64,000 nucleotides of DNA from Brevundimonas sp. (GTDB lineage Bacteria > Pseudomonadota > Alphaproteobacteria > Caulobacterales > Caulobacteraceae), in contig NZ_JAEMRO010000001.1 in assembly GCF_016463295.1 (NCBI RefSeq), forward strand, positions 124,001 to 188,000. Reading direction: 5' to 3'. Under the pieces are notes generated by a model. That model made no database searches. It worked only from the letters and a program-made list of their open reading frames with translations, and was not told the DNA's origin. Shown here in pieces: positions 52,074 through 64,000 of this stretch (position 1 is the stretch's first letter; the number at the start of each line of letters is the position of its first letter). The position numbers and the translations under genes were made by a program.

Positions 52074-52951
52074 ACCGGCAAGCTGATGTCACAGACCGAA
52101 AAGTCCGCGCCGCGCGCGGCTCGAGTCTCTGCGACCAGGGCCTGAAAGCGCGGTGACGCGGTATCCAGCACTTGAACCGACGGCCGCTCGGCTTCCGGCA
52201 GGTCGGAGGCGACACGGACGCGGGTCATGCGGTCGGGTTCTGTACCCACCATGCCGTTATCGCCCTCGCCGACCTTGAGGGTGCGGACGACGTCCAGCCC
52301 CGCCACCGTCATGCCCCAGACGGAATAGCGTTTGTCCAGCGCGGGATAGGACTGGCGCATCAGGAAGAACTGGCTGTTGGCCGTGTCATTGCCCTCGTCG
52401 CGCGCCATGCCCGCCACGCCCGGACAGTACAGGCCCCATCCGTGCACCTTGCCGTCGCCAGTCAGGGCAAAGGCGGCGTCGGGCTGGGTCTGGATCGGCA
52501 GCGACTGGAGAAAACCCACCTGAGCCCCTGAAGGCGCGGCCACCGGCACAAAGGGCTGGCTCGGGTCGCGGCGGAAGGTGAACTCGCCCTTCAGGTCGGG
52601 ATAGGGGCTCTGACCCTCACCGTTGCCCAGAGGATCACCGGTCTGGGCCATGAACCAGTCGATGACCCGGTGCCAGGCCAGATTGTCGTAAAAGCCATTG
52701 CGCGACAGCAGTCGTATCCGCTCAACATGCAGGGGCGCGACCTGAGGCATCAGTTCGACCATCACCCGACCCTTGGTCGTGTCGATGACCAGCAGGTTCT
52801 CGGCCGGGATCGCGCGCCACTCCGGGGCGGGCACAGTCGTCTCCGGCGTCGGTGCCGGAGGGGGTGGCGGAGGACCCCCGACATCCTGGGACACAGCGGA
52901 ACTGGCGATGGCCAGCGCTGTGACAACGATAAGTCCTGAAAGATAACGCAT
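52049..52951 (-). CDS. Exported cyclophilin-type peptidylprolyl isomerase
   Basis: signal peptide; VIDTTKGRVMVELMPQVAPLHVERIRLLSRNGFYDNLAWHRVIDWFMAQTGDPLGNG. Confidence 0.9.
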   Translation of the reverse strand: MRYLSGLIVVTALAIASSAVSQDVGGPPPPPPAPTPETTVPAPEWRAIPAENLLVIDTTKGRVMVELMPQVAPLHVERIRLLSRNGFYDNLAWHRVIDWFMAQTGDPLGNGEGQSPYPDLKGEFTFRRDPSQPFVPVAAPSGAQVGFLQSLPIQTQPDAAFALTGDGKVHGWGLYCPGVAGMARDEGNDTANSQFFLMRQSYPALDKRYSVWGMTVAGLDVVRTLKVGEGDNGMVGTEPDRMTRVRVASDLPEAERPSVQVLDTASPRFQALVAETRAARGADFSVCDISLPVQVAGPAA

Positions 52952-52975
52952 GCTTTCCCCCGCCCCCTGCAAGCC

Positions 52976-53878
52976 TCAGCCGCCGACCAGTTGAGCCGGT
53001 GGCAGGGCGTCGCAGATCGTAAACCGCGTGCCCCGCGCCGTCCGACGTTCGGTGACCAGCGCGGCATAGGCCGGATGGGCGACATCCATGACCTGCACCG
53101 AAGGGCGCTCGGCCTCGGGCATGGCGGCTGCCGTTCGCACGCGGGTCATGACGTCGGGATCGGTCACGCGACCATTGGCGGCCTCCGGCCCGACCTTCAG
53201 CGCCGCCACGACCTCCTGACCGACCAGCACACGACCGAATGGTGTGTAGGTCCCATTCAGATTGGCGCTTTCGGCAAGGGTCAGGAAAAACTGGCTGTTG
53301 GCGCTGTTCGGGTCGGTGTTGCGTGCCATGCCGGCGATGCCTGTGCAGAACAGGCCAATGGCATCAGTCCGCCCGTCGGCATTGAACATCATCTGGGCGT
53401 CAGGCTGGGTTTGCAGGGGCACAAACCCCATGATGCCGCGCGTCCCCGCCCCGCTTTCCGGCACGGTCACGAAGCCGGCGTCACGCCCGCGCCGAAACTG
53501 GAACTCGCCCGGCACGTCCGGCAGGTCGCTGCTACCTGCGCCATTGCCCAGCGGATCGCCGGTCTGGGCCATGAAGCCGGCCATGACCCGATGCCACGTC
53601 AGACCGTCATAGAAGCCACGATCAGCCAGGGTCCGGATACGCTCGACCGATTGAGGGGCCAGCCGCGGGTCCAGCCCCACGAGGATGCGGCCCTTGTTGG
53701 TGTCGACGACTAGCAGGTTCTCTGGCGCTACAGTCCAGGTCGCATCGGCGGGGATAGGTGTCGCGGCAACTGTCGGCGCAGGAGCCGCCGCGCTCTGCGC
53801 TCCTACCGGACCGCCGAACAGGGTAGCGCAGCACAGAGCGGACGCCATCAGAAGATTGAACTGCATCGAGGTTTTCAT
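52976..53878 (-). CDS. Exported cyclophilin-type peptidylprolyl isomerase, tandem paralogue
   Basis: signal peptide; VVDTNKGRILVGLDPRLAPQSVERIRTLADRGFYDGLTWHRVMAGFMAQTGDPLGNG. Confidence 0.9.
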   Translation of the reverse strand: MKTSMQFNLLMASALCCATLFGGPVGAQSAAAPAPTVAATPIPADATWTVAPENLLVVDTNKGRILVGLDPRLAPQSVERIRTLADRGFYDGLTWHRVMAGFMAQTGDPLGNGAGSSDLPDVPGEFQFRRGRDAGFVTVPESGAGTRGIMGFVPLQTQPDAQMMFNADGRTDAIGLFCTGIAGMARNTDPNSANSQFFLTLAESANLNGTYTPFGRVLVGQEVVAALKVGPEAANGRVTDPDVMTRVRTAAAMPEAERPSVQVMDVAHPAYAALVTERRTARGTRFTICDALPPAQLVGG

Positions 53879-54363
53879 ACGCTAGTCTTCACCTTGGCCC
53901 GCACCGCCTCGGCGACCGTGGGGCTCACGAAACTGTCGATCGCACCATCGAGTCGGGCGATTTCCTTGACCAGGCGCGAGGCGATGGCCTGGTGCCGGGG
54001 ATCGGCCATCAGAAAGACGGTCTCGATGTCGGCATTGAGGCGCTGGTTCATCGCCGTCATCTGAAACTCGTATTCGAAATCGGCCACGGCGCGCAGCCCC
54101 CGTACGATAATATTGGCGTCCAGTTCCTCGGCGAAATGCATCAGCAGGCTGGAAAAGGGCCTGACCTCGATCTTGTCGCCGAACCGGGCGACTTCGCGCC
54201 GGACCATTTCCACCCGCTCGGCCGTAGAGAACAAGGGGCCCTTGTCGTCGTTCTGGGCGACGCCGATCACCAGACGATCGACCAGCTTCACGGCCCGGCC
54301 GATGATGTCCATATGGCCGTTGGTGACGGGATCGAATGTGCCCGGATACAAGCCGATCTGCAT
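53875..54363 (-). CDS. coaD: Phosphopantetheine adenylyltransferase
   Basis: MQIGLYPGTFDPVTNGHMDIIGRAVKLVDRLVIGVAQN. Confidence 0.96.
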   Translation of the reverse strand: MQIGLYPGTFDPVTNGHMDIIGRAVKLVDRLVIGVAQNDDKGPLFSTAERVEMVRREVARFGDKIEVRPFSSLLMHFAEELDANIIVRGLRAVADFEYEFQMTAMNQRLNADIETVFLMADPRHQAIASRLVKEIARLDGAIDSFVSPTVAEAVRAKVKTSV

Positions 54364-54411
54364 GGTGTCCCCCTGCCTTTCCCGAGGTTTAGCAGGTGCC
54401 ACAGGCCCGGC

Positions 54412-55206
54412 CTAGATCGTCTGGATCGGCTGTGAAAGCCATGTTTCGGTCAGTCGGTCGATCAAGGCTGAATCGGGCTCGAACGTCCGGTCGCCGACGG
54501 CGACAATCGACGCGGCGGGCGTCGCGCTGTTGCAAAGAAAGGCGGCCGTGAAGTGGGACAGGTCCGCCACTGTAACGGGCCGGGTCGTCTGGGCGACGCC
54601 TCGGACAAGCAGGCCCTCCGACAACAAAGCCTGTGTCACTCCGGCCAGCATGGGGGCCTCGGGCCAGACGATGGTGTCGCCTGACAGGAAGCCGATGTTC
54701 CAGAGCGAACCCTCCGAAATACGCCCGTCGCGGCCCACGAAAAGCGCGTCGTCGAAGCCCGCCGCCCTGGCGGCCCGGCGCGCCCGCAGCAGACCGAAGG
54801 TGGCGACATGTTTCAGGTGCGGAGCCTCGCGCTCATAGGTCTGAAGCTGAAGCCGGACTGCGCCTGCGAGAGCTGACGGCGGATCGAAAACCCCGACCAT
54901 CACGCGCGGCGCGCCTTCTGCCGTTGGGTCGCGGTTGGACAGGGCATCGGAGAACAGGCTGACCCGCAGCCAGGCGTCCTGGCGCGGGCCCAAGGCGGAG
55001 CGCATCAGGGCACGCAGTCGCCCGCCCTCCACCGCCTGACCGAACAGCTCGACGGCCGCGTTCTCCAGACGCTCCAGATGCAGGTCGAGGCCGCGCACAC
55101 CCCCGTTCTCGACGCGGAAGGAGGTATAGGCCCCATAGTTCACGAGGGCCTGGTGCGCGAGGTCGGCCTCGGTGGCGGGGGAACCGTCGATGAACAGATT
55201 GGGCAT
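54412..55206 (-). CDS. Class IV pyridoxal-phosphate aminotransferase-fold protein
   Basis: GAYTSFRVENGGVRGLDLHLERLENAAVELFG; ISEGSLWNIGFLSGDTIVWPEAPMLAGVTQALL. Confidence 0.87.
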   Translation of the reverse strand: MPNLFIDGSPATEADLAHQALVNYGAYTSFRVENGGVRGLDLHLERLENAAVELFGQAVEGGRLRALMRSALGPRQDAWLRVSLFSDALSNRDPTAEGAPRVMVGVFDPPSALAGAVRLQLQTYEREAPHLKHVATFGLLRARRAARAAGFDDALFVGRDGRISEGSLWNIGFLSGDTIVWPEAPMLAGVTQALLSEGLLVRGVAQTTRPVTVADLSHFTAAFLCNSATPAASIVAVGDRTFEPDSALIDRLTETWLSQPIQTI

Positions 55207-55232
55207 GGCTATCCCTCCCGCCGGAAGCCGGA

Positions 55233-58001
<2,769 letters not shown>

Positions 58002-58191
58002 GGAAATCGGGCTTTGAATGGCCGGAATCGGAACGTGATCCGCTACCGCATTTTCTAGCAGTCCGGCCGGCCCAAGGCAAAGTCGCCGCGACCGGGCACC
58101 CGTTCAATGCACGAAGAATTTTGTCCGTGTGCATGCTCTCATGCGCTGCGGTCTCATCGTTGGCTGAAGACGGGCCTGTAATTTCGTCCCG

Positions 58192-58755
58192 TCACTCGCT
58201 GACGGGACGTGTCAGATCGAATTCCACGCGGAAGTGACGGTTGGTCCGCCGCAGTTCATACGCATAAATCTGCCCCGGATGGACCTCGACGGCCCAGACA
58301 TTGGTGGTCGAGACGGCGGCGTTCCCGGCGTTGAACAGCTCGATGGAGAAATCATCGACAGGAAACTCCTGGCGATTGCCGGTTCCGGTGCTGGTCGTGT
58401 CGCCACCGTACCAGTGCAGGCCATCGGGATTGCCCTGCGGGTCGCGATGGTCGTGCTTCAGCGTCAGGCCACCCTGTTCGTTACGGCTGATCACCCAGGT
58501 GCGGGATCGGTCCTCGCCGACCCAGAACGGAATACGGACTTCCTCGGCCGTACAGTCGCGCACGTGCATCAGCAGGCGCTGGCTGGCGAAGTCGGCATCC
58601 GCCGCGTCGGTCGTCACGACCCGCCCCACGAATCGCTGGCCACACAGGGCGTTGAGGTTGGCCATGAAGGCGGTCTGCTGAGCCGCAGGCCTGGGTGTGG
58701 TCGCGCAGGCGGAGAGTGTCATCAGCGCGACGGCGGCAAGGGCGATCTGTTTCAT
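58192..58755 (-). CDS. Hypothetical lipoprotein
   Basis: MKQIALAAVALMTLSACATTPRP lipobox. Confidence 0.75.
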   Translation of the reverse strand: MKQIALAAVALMTLSACATTPRPAAQQTAFMANLNALCGQRFVGRVVTTDAADADFASQRLLMHVRDCTAEEVRIPFWVGEDRSRTWVISRNEQGGLTLKHDHRDPQGNPDGLHWYGGDTTSTGTGNRQEFPVDDFSIELFNAGNAAVSTTNVWAVEVHPGQIYAYELRRTNRHFRVEFDLTRPVSE

Positions 58756-58899
58756 CGGCCAACCCTAGCCGTTAGGCTCCAGATCGCCTAATCGCGGCCA
58801 ATGCAGGTCGCTGCGCAATGCGCGTTGACTTCCGGGCGCGCCTGAGTATGTTCCGCGCCTCATATTTTAGCGGCTTTCGCCGTCGCAGAGGTAATTTCG

Positions 58900-59067
58900 A
58901 TGGCCAAGCCAGCTTCAATCAAGATCCGCCTGAACTCGACCGCCGACACCGGCTTCTTCTACGTCACCAAGAAGAACGCCCGCACCATGACGGAAAAGAT
59001 GGTCGTCAAGAAATACGATCCCGTCGCGCGCAAGCACGTCGAGTTCAAGGAAGGCAAGATCAAGTAA
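58900..59067 (+). CDS. rpmG: 50S ribosomal protein L33 (cysteine-free form)
   Basis: [55 protein letters not shown]; 55 aa, absent from the supplied ORF track, where another frame is listed instead. Confidence 0.95.
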   Translation: MAKPASIKIRLNSTADTGFFYVTKKNARTMTEKMVVKKYDPVARKHVEFKEGKIK

Positions 59068-59093
59068 TCCCTTGATCCTGATCCTTTCGAAAG

Positions 59094-59120
59094 CGCCCGG
59101 TCGAAAGGCCGGGCGTTTTT
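59094..59120 (+). terminator. Rho-independent terminator of rpmG
   Basis: CGCCCGG-tcgaaagg-CCGGGCG-TTTTT. Confidence 0.88.
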
Positions 59121-59160
59121 CGTTGGCCGGCACACAGCAGACGCATGCTAGGCTTGCGCC

Positions 59161-59352
59161 ATGAACGACGCTGAACGCGACCCGATGGCTGCTGCCGAAG
59201 AGCCAGCGAGCGAGACACCCATCCAGAAGGCCCTGCGGCTGAAGCAGGCGACCATCAATGCTCGCCCGACACCACCCAAAGGCGGCAAGTTTCAGCGCGA
59301 GCAGGCTGCGCGGATTGCTGCGGGCAAGTCCAAGCCCTGGATGAGCCGCTGA
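59161..59352 (+). CDS. Small basic hypothetical protein
   Basis: MNDAERDPMAAAEEPASETPIQKALRLKQATINARPTPPKGGKFQREQAARIAAGKSKPWMSR. Confidence 0.65.
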   Translation: MNDAERDPMAAAEEPASETPIQKALRLKQATINARPTPPKGGKFQREQAARIAAGKSKPWMSR

Positions 59353-59394
59353 CGGCAGCGGCACAGGCTCGGCCTTCAGCCCACATCGCCTGGG

Positions 59395-59760
59395 TCAGCG
59401 CGTGCGGCTGCCCCGGTCGTCTCCGCCGATAAACCAGCCGGCGATCCAGCTGACGATGCCCGTCACGATGGCCGCGCCGATCCCCGCCCACAGGCCATCG
59501 ACCACGAAGCCTTCCAGGAACATGGCGACCAGCCCGATCACGGCGGCATTCACGACCAGCAGGAACAGGCCGAAGGTGATGACCGTCAGGGGGAAGGTCA
59601 GAATGGTCAGGATCGGCCGCACCACCGCATTGGCGATCCCCAGCAGCAGGGCCGCGATCAGCAGCGTCGTCGTCGACGCGACCGCGACACCCGGCACGAC
59701 CTGGGCTGCCAGCCACAGCGCCAAGGCGGTCACGGCGAACTGAATGATGAAACGCAGCAT
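59395..59760 (-). CDS. Phage holin-family / YvlD-like membrane protein
   Basis: MLRFIIQFAVTALALWLAAQVVPGVAV...ANAVVRPILTILTFPLTVITFGLFLLVVNAAVIGLVA. Confidence 0.82.
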   Translation of the reverse strand: MLRFIIQFAVTALALWLAAQVVPGVAVASTTTLLIAALLLGIANAVVRPILTILTFPLTVITFGLFLLVVNAAVIGLVAMFLEGFVVDGLWAGIGAAIVTGIVSWIAGWFIGGDDRGSRTR

Positions 59761-59847
59761 GGCAAAGCCTCCGGTCAGAACCTTGACCATAACGCGAACT
59801 GCTTGATCCGGCTCCCCTCATTCGCAACGATGGGTCAGGAGATTTCG

Positions 59848-60294
59848 ATGACGCTTCACGCCCCCTACGATCCCGACAACATCTTCGCCAAAATCCTGCG
59901 CGGAGACATTCCTTCCGTGAAGGTGTGGGAGGACGAGCACATTCTGGCCTTCATGGATGTGTTTCCCCAGTCCGAAGGCCACGTCCTGATCATCGCCAGG
60001 CAATCGACAGCCCGCAATCTGCTGGAAATCGAGCCGGAGATTCTGGCCCGTGTCGTCGCCGCGACCCAGCGTACGGCACGGGCGGTGGAAAAGGCGCTGA
60101 AGCCGGAGGGCTTCCAGATTTTGCAGTTCAACGGTGAGGCCGGCGGCCAGACCGTGTTTCACCTGCATTTCCACATCGTCCCGCGCTGGACCGACCGGCC
60201 GATGAAGGGCCACGGCCATGCGCTGATGGCGGATACGGCGGTTCTGCAGGCGCTGGCCGAACGGATCGCGGCTGAATTGGAGCCCATCAGGTGA
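59848..60294 (+). CDS. HIT family hydrolase
   Basis: IFAKILRGDIPSVKVWEDEHILAFMDVFPQSEGHVLII; GQTVFHLHFHIVPRW (HxHxH). Confidence 0.93.
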   Translation: MTLHAPYDPDNIFAKILRGDIPSVKVWEDEHILAFMDVFPQSEGHVLIIARQSTARNLLEIEPEILARVVAATQRTARAVEKALKPEGFQILQFNGEAGGQTVFHLHFHIVPRWTDRPMKGHGHALMADTAVLQALAERIAAELEPIR

Positions 60295-61346
60295 ACCGGA
60301 TGGCCGGCCCCGGGTTCGGAGAGCCCGCACCGACGTTTTCCACGCCGGGGGTCAGCAATCCGCGCTACGTCTTCGACACGGCGGCGGGACGATATCTGCT
60401 GCTAGCCATCGTCCATGCCGGACCGGCCGTCGATGCAGCGGTCCGAACGCTCCAACAGCGGCGCAAGATACTCGATGACATCCACGCCAGCGCTTTCGTG
60501 CTGATCGTCGGTACCGATTCGAAGCGCAACAGCCGCACGGATGAACTGCCAGGCCTGCGTTTCCTGTTCGACAGCGAGGGCGAAATAGCCGCGCGCTATG
60601 GGGCCGCCGAGACGGATCGCTGGTTCCTGATCGATCCGGCCTTGCATGTGCTGGCTGCGGCACCGCCCGATCAGGCTGAGCGGATGATCGAGCGGCTGGC
60701 TCAACTCCCGCCGCCGGCCCATCATTCCGGCTCGGACGGGTTGGCACCGGTACTGATCACCCCCCGCATTTTCGAGCCTGCGTTCTGCGACGCGCTGATC
60801 GCCCTCTATCGCGACAAGGGCGGCGAAACCTCAGGCTTCATGCGAGAAATCGACGGGGTGACCACGCTGATGGTCGATGACAATCACAAGCGTCGCAGTG
60901 ACGTCATCGTCGAGGAAGAACCGCTCCAGAAGCAGATCATGACCCGCCTGCGTCAGCGTCTGGTGCCGCAGATCGTAAAAGCCTTCAACTTCGAGCCGAC
61001 CCGGATCGAGCGCTATCTGGTCGCACGTTACGATGCCGAAACCGGCGGCTTTTTCCGCCCGCACAGAGACAATACGACCCGCGGCACGGCGCATCGGCGG
61101 TTCGCCGTCTCGATCAATCTGAACGCGGATTACGACGGCGGCGACCTGCGGTTTCCGGAGTTTGGCGACCGGACCTATCGCCCCCCGCCGGGCGGAGCCT
61201 GTGTGTTTTCCTGCTCGGTCCTGCACGAGGCGACGCCGGTTACCCGGGGCGAACGGTTCGCCTTTCTGCCCTTCCTGTATGACGAGGCGGCGGCGGCGAT
61301 ACGCGAAGCCAATCTGAAGTATCTGGACCCGGCCCTGACGGCGTGA
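60291..61346 (+). CDS. 2OG-Fe(II) oxygenase (prolyl-4-hydroxylase-like) with N-terminal redoxin-like domain
   Basis: N-term GEPAPTFSTPGVSNPRYVFDTAAGRYLLLAIVHAGP; C-term RYLVARYDAETGGFFRPHRDN (HxD), VLHEATPVTRGERFAFLPFLYDE. Confidence 0.85.
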   Translation: MNRMAGPGFGEPAPTFSTPGVSNPRYVFDTAAGRYLLLAIVHAGPAVDAAVRTLQQRRKILDDIHASAFVLIVGTDSKRNSRTDELPGLRFLFDSEGEIAARYGAAETDRWFLIDPALHVLAAAPPDQAERMIERLAQLPPPAHHSGSDGLAPVLITPRIFEPAFCDALIALYRDKGGETSGFMREIDGVTTLMVDDNHKRRSDVIVEEEPLQKQIMTRLRQRLVPQIVKAFNFEPTRIERYLVARYDAETGGFFRPHRDNTTRGTAHRRFAVSINLNADYDGGDLRFPEFGDRTYRPPPGGACVFSCSVLHEATPVTRGERFAFLPFLYDEAAAAIREANLKYLDPALTA

Positions 61347-61350
61347 CCAG

Positions 61351-63201
61351 TCAGGTCACTCTGAACTGCAGGTCCGCCAGCCGGGCATAAAGACCGCCCT
61401 GTGTAATCAGCGAGGCGTGGGTCCCCTCCTCCACGACGCGCCCGTCCTCCATCACCACGATCCGGTCGGCCCGCAGCACGGTGGCCAGGCGGTGGGCGAT
61501 GACGATGGTGGTGCGGGTCTCCATGGCCTGATCCAGCGCCATCTGGACCAGCTGCTCGCTCTCGGCGTCGAGGGCGGACGTGGCCTCGTCGAGCAGCAGG
61601 ATAGGCGCGTCGCGAACCAGCGCTCGGGCGATGGCCATTCGCTGACGCTGCCCCCCCGACAGGCTCTTGCCGCGTTCGCCTAGAGGCGTATCGAATCCTT
61701 CGGGCAGGGCCTCGACGAAGGTCAGGGCCTGGGCCTCCCTAGCGGCCTCGCGGACTTCGGCATCCGAGGCAGTATCGCGCCCGAAGCGGATGTTTTCATT
61801 GGCCGAACCCGAGAACAGTGGGGCCTCCTGCGACACCCAGGCGAAACGATTGCGCACGGCGACCGGATCGGCGTCGCGGACATCGACCCCATCGACCGAC
61901 ACCACGCCCGACTGTGGGTCGTAGAAGCGCAACAACAGCCGGAATACCGTGCTCTTGCCCGCGCCAGATGGACCGACCAGGGCCACGGTCTCGCCCGGCC
62001 GAACCGTCAGGCTGAACCCGCGCAGCGCCGGCAGGTCGGGACGGCCGGGATAGGTAAAGCCCACATCGGTCATCGAGACCTGCCCCACCGGTGGCTCCGG
62101 CAGAGTCACGGGCACAGGCGGCGCGGCGATGGCGGCCTGGCTGCGCATCAGTTCATCGATCCGCTCCATGGCCCCGGCGGCCTTCTGGACATCGCCCCAG
62201 CTCTCGCCCAGGGCACCGACGGCGGCCGCAGAGAAGACCGACAGCAGAACGAACTGAAGCAGCGCCCCCGTGCTCATCCGCCCGGCGATCACATCCTGGG
62301 CTCCTAACCAAAGCACCAGGGTGACCCCGCCGAACATGACGATGATGATCAGGGCCGTCATCAGGGCCCGGGCCCTCATGCGAATCAGGGAGACGCCGAA
62401 CGCCTCCTCCACCGCCTGGCCGAAGCGGGCGATCGACGACGCCTCGCGCCCAAAGGCCTGAACCGTCTCGATGGCGTCCACGCTCTCGCCTGCAAAGCCC
62501 ACGGCTCCCGCAAACCGGTCCTGCGACCGGACCGTCAGCTTGCGGACCGTACGTCCGAAGACGAACAACGGCACGATCAGCACCGGCACGATCAGCAGGA
62601 CGAACGCGGTCAGCTTGGGGCTGACGATGAACAGCAGGATCGTCCCCCCGACCAGCGTCAGCGCATTACGGATCGCATAGGAGACCGAGGTCGTCATCAA
62701 CGTCTCGATCAGGGCGATGTCGGTCGTCAGACGTGACAGCACCTCGCCTGTCCGCATCTTCGCATAGAAGGACGGATCGAGCGTCAGGATGCGCTCGAAC
62801 AGCCCCTTGCGCAGATCGGCGATGACCCGCTCGCCGCTCTTGGTCACATAGAAATAGCGGATCGCCGTAGCCAGGCCGAGGAACAGCGCATTGGCTCCCA
62901 GCACCAGGAACCACAGGTTCAACTGGCTGCCGCCGTCCTTGAAACCGTTGTCGATGGCACCCCGTGCGGTCGCCGTCAGGCCCAGAGACGCCGCCGTCGA
63001 GGCCAGCAGCCACAGGCTGGCCATGACCAGCTGGCCCTTGTGACGCAGCGCATAGGGGACCAGCCGCAGCAAGGGACGCACATCGCGCGACTTGGTGCGA
63101 CGCGCGGCTGCCTCCGAAATCTGTTCGCTGAGCTGAGCGCCCGCACCGGGTCGCGCCCTCAGGTCGGCGGAATCGGTCTGGGCGGCAAAGGTTTCGGTCA
63201 T
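61351..63201 (-). CDS. ABC transporter, fused permease and ATPase (exporter type)
   Basis: six-TM domain; VALVGPSGAGKSTVFRLLLRFYDPQSG Walker A; LSGGQRQRMAIARALVRDAPILLLDEATSALDAESE. Confidence 0.94.
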   Translation of the reverse strand: MTETFAAQTDSADLRARPGAGAQLSEQISEAAARRTKSRDVRPLLRLVPYALRHKGQLVMASLWLLASTAASLGLTATARGAIDNGFKDGGSQLNLWFLVLGANALFLGLATAIRYFYVTKSGERVIADLRKGLFERILTLDPSFYAKMRTGEVLSRLTTDIALIETLMTTSVSYAIRNALTLVGGTILLFIVSPKLTAFVLLIVPVLIVPLFVFGRTVRKLTVRSQDRFAGAVGFAGESVDAIETVQAFGREASSIARFGQAVEEAFGVSLIRMRARALMTALIIIVMFGGVTLVLWLGAQDVIAGRMSTGALLQFVLLSVFSAAAVGALGESWGDVQKAAGAMERIDELMRSQAAIAAPPVPVTLPEPPVGQVSMTDVGFTYPGRPDLPALRGFSLTVRPGETVALVGPSGAGKSTVFRLLLRFYDPQSGVVSVDGVDVRDADPVAVRNRFAWVSQEAPLFSGSANENIRFGRDTASDAEVREAAREAQALTFVEALPEGFDTPLGERGKSLSGGQRQRMAIARALVRDAPILLLDEATSALDAESEQLVQMALDQAMETRTTIVIAHRLATVLRADRIVVMEDGRVVEEGTHASLITQGGLYARLADLQFRVT

Positions 63202-63350
63202 CGTGCGCGCCTCTTGCCCCGGAACGCCCCCCGGTGTAAACGCCGCCGCTCATTCCCGCCGGGTTCTGTTGTCACAGGCACGGCGGGTTTCTCATTTTCG
63301 CGCACCGACGGTCGGCATCGTCACCGCGCCAGAGACTACGGACGACGACC

Positions 63351-63575
63351 ATGAAGCCCGACACCCACCCCGACTACCACTTCATCACCGTCACCATGAC
63401 GGATGGTACGACCTATCAGACGCGCTCGACCTATCAGAAGGAAGGCGCTGTCCTGAACCTGGACATCGATCCCCTGACGCACCCCGCCTGGACCGGCGGC
63501 AACCAGCAGATGCTGGACCGTGGTGGCCGCGTGTCGCGCTTCAACAACAAGTTCGCCGGCTTCATCAAGAAGTAG
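63351..63575 (+). CDS. rpmE: 50S ribosomal protein L31 (cysteine-free form)
   Basis: [71 protein letters not shown]. Confidence 0.94.
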   Translation: MKPDTHPDYHFITVTMTDGTTYQTRSTYQKEGAVLNLDIDPLTHPAWTGGNQQMLDRGGRVSRFNNKFAGFIKK

Positions 63576-63750
63576 GCCCTACCCGCCGGTGTGTGCGCCA
63601 AAGCCACACCCTGAGGTTTGCAGATCACGAAGGCGTTGGGCCCCGGCCCAGCGCCTTTCTGTTTGGCCGGAACGCCGGTAATATGAACGCGTTGACCGTC
63701 GCGGGGCGTGGACGTGGTGTCCGCATCGACGGCCGAAAGATGCGACTGAG

Positions 63751-64000
63751 ATGAACCGTAGGGAATTGGGTCTGGGCGCGGCTGTGACGGCCATGGCCTC
63801 GGCGGCTGGTCTGGCCGCACAGGCACAGACCCGCGATCCGGCCGCCGTCGCCTTCTACAACGGCTTCAACGACCAGCTGGCCCGCCTTCCGGAGGCGATC
63901 CAGCCCGACGTGCGCGCCTTTTATGAACTGAACGGCTGGCGTCCCGTCTGGACGGCCGATCGTCTGCGCGGACTTCAGGCCGCCTCGATGCGGGCCGAGC
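63751..64000 (+). CDS. N-terminal part of a putative L,D-transpeptidase-family exported protein, truncated by the window end
   Basis: MNRRELGLGAAVTAMASAAGLAAQAQTRDPAAVAFYNGFNDQLARLPEAIQPDVRAFYELNGWRPVWTADRL; 'FYELNGWRPVWT' resembles the YcbB-type N-terminus; frame open to 64000. Confidence 0.6.
   Translation, partial: MNRRELGLGAAVTAMASAAGLAAQAQTRDPAAVAFYNGFNDQLARLPEAIQPDVRAFYELNGWRPVWTADRLRGLQAASMRAE

Noticed and set aside
58818-59075. 85-aa [18 protein letters not shown]...
   Set aside because: Wrong frame over rpmG; the real L33 protein is in another frame at 58900-59067.
59395-59760. Phage holin-like protein as a sign of prophage
   Set aside because: This family is a common chromosomal membrane protein and no other phage genes are nearby.

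Overview
This 64-kb, GC-rich window looks like a chromosomal segment of an alphaproteobacterium, probably Caulobacterales and Brevundimonas/Caulobacter-like. That assignment rests on gene content and on the permuted tmRNA whose tag resembles the Caulobacter tag. The region is dense and mostly housekeeping: recJ, glpX, phaC, msrB, argC, rplM-rpsI, gatCAB, ruvX, pyrB-pyrC, plsY, dprA, topA, thyA-(MazG-like)-folA, mrp, miaA, ssrA, sspB, fumC, uvrD/pcrA, parE, phhA, hspQ, ppx/gppA, coaD, gyrA, rpmG, rpmE, and an ABC exporter. Accessory or less ordinary content includes an arsR-arsC-ACR3 operon with a perfect palindrome at the arsR start, a RusA-like nuclease, a Coq4-like protein, a large autotransporter with Asp-rich inserts, an HExxH protein of unknown family, and a redoxin-like/2OG-Fe(II) oxygenase fusion. 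There are also tandem paralogous small membrane proteins, tandem cyclophilins, and a REP-like inverted-repeat element beside argC. The most notable signals are (1) a circularly permuted two-piece tmRNA gene, absent from the ORF track, next to the SspB adaptor gene, and (2) an apparent one-nucleotide frameshift in the MazG-like gene between thyA and folA. I found no CRISPR array, prophage or convincing new defence system. All family assignments come from reading motifs by eye; no database search was run.
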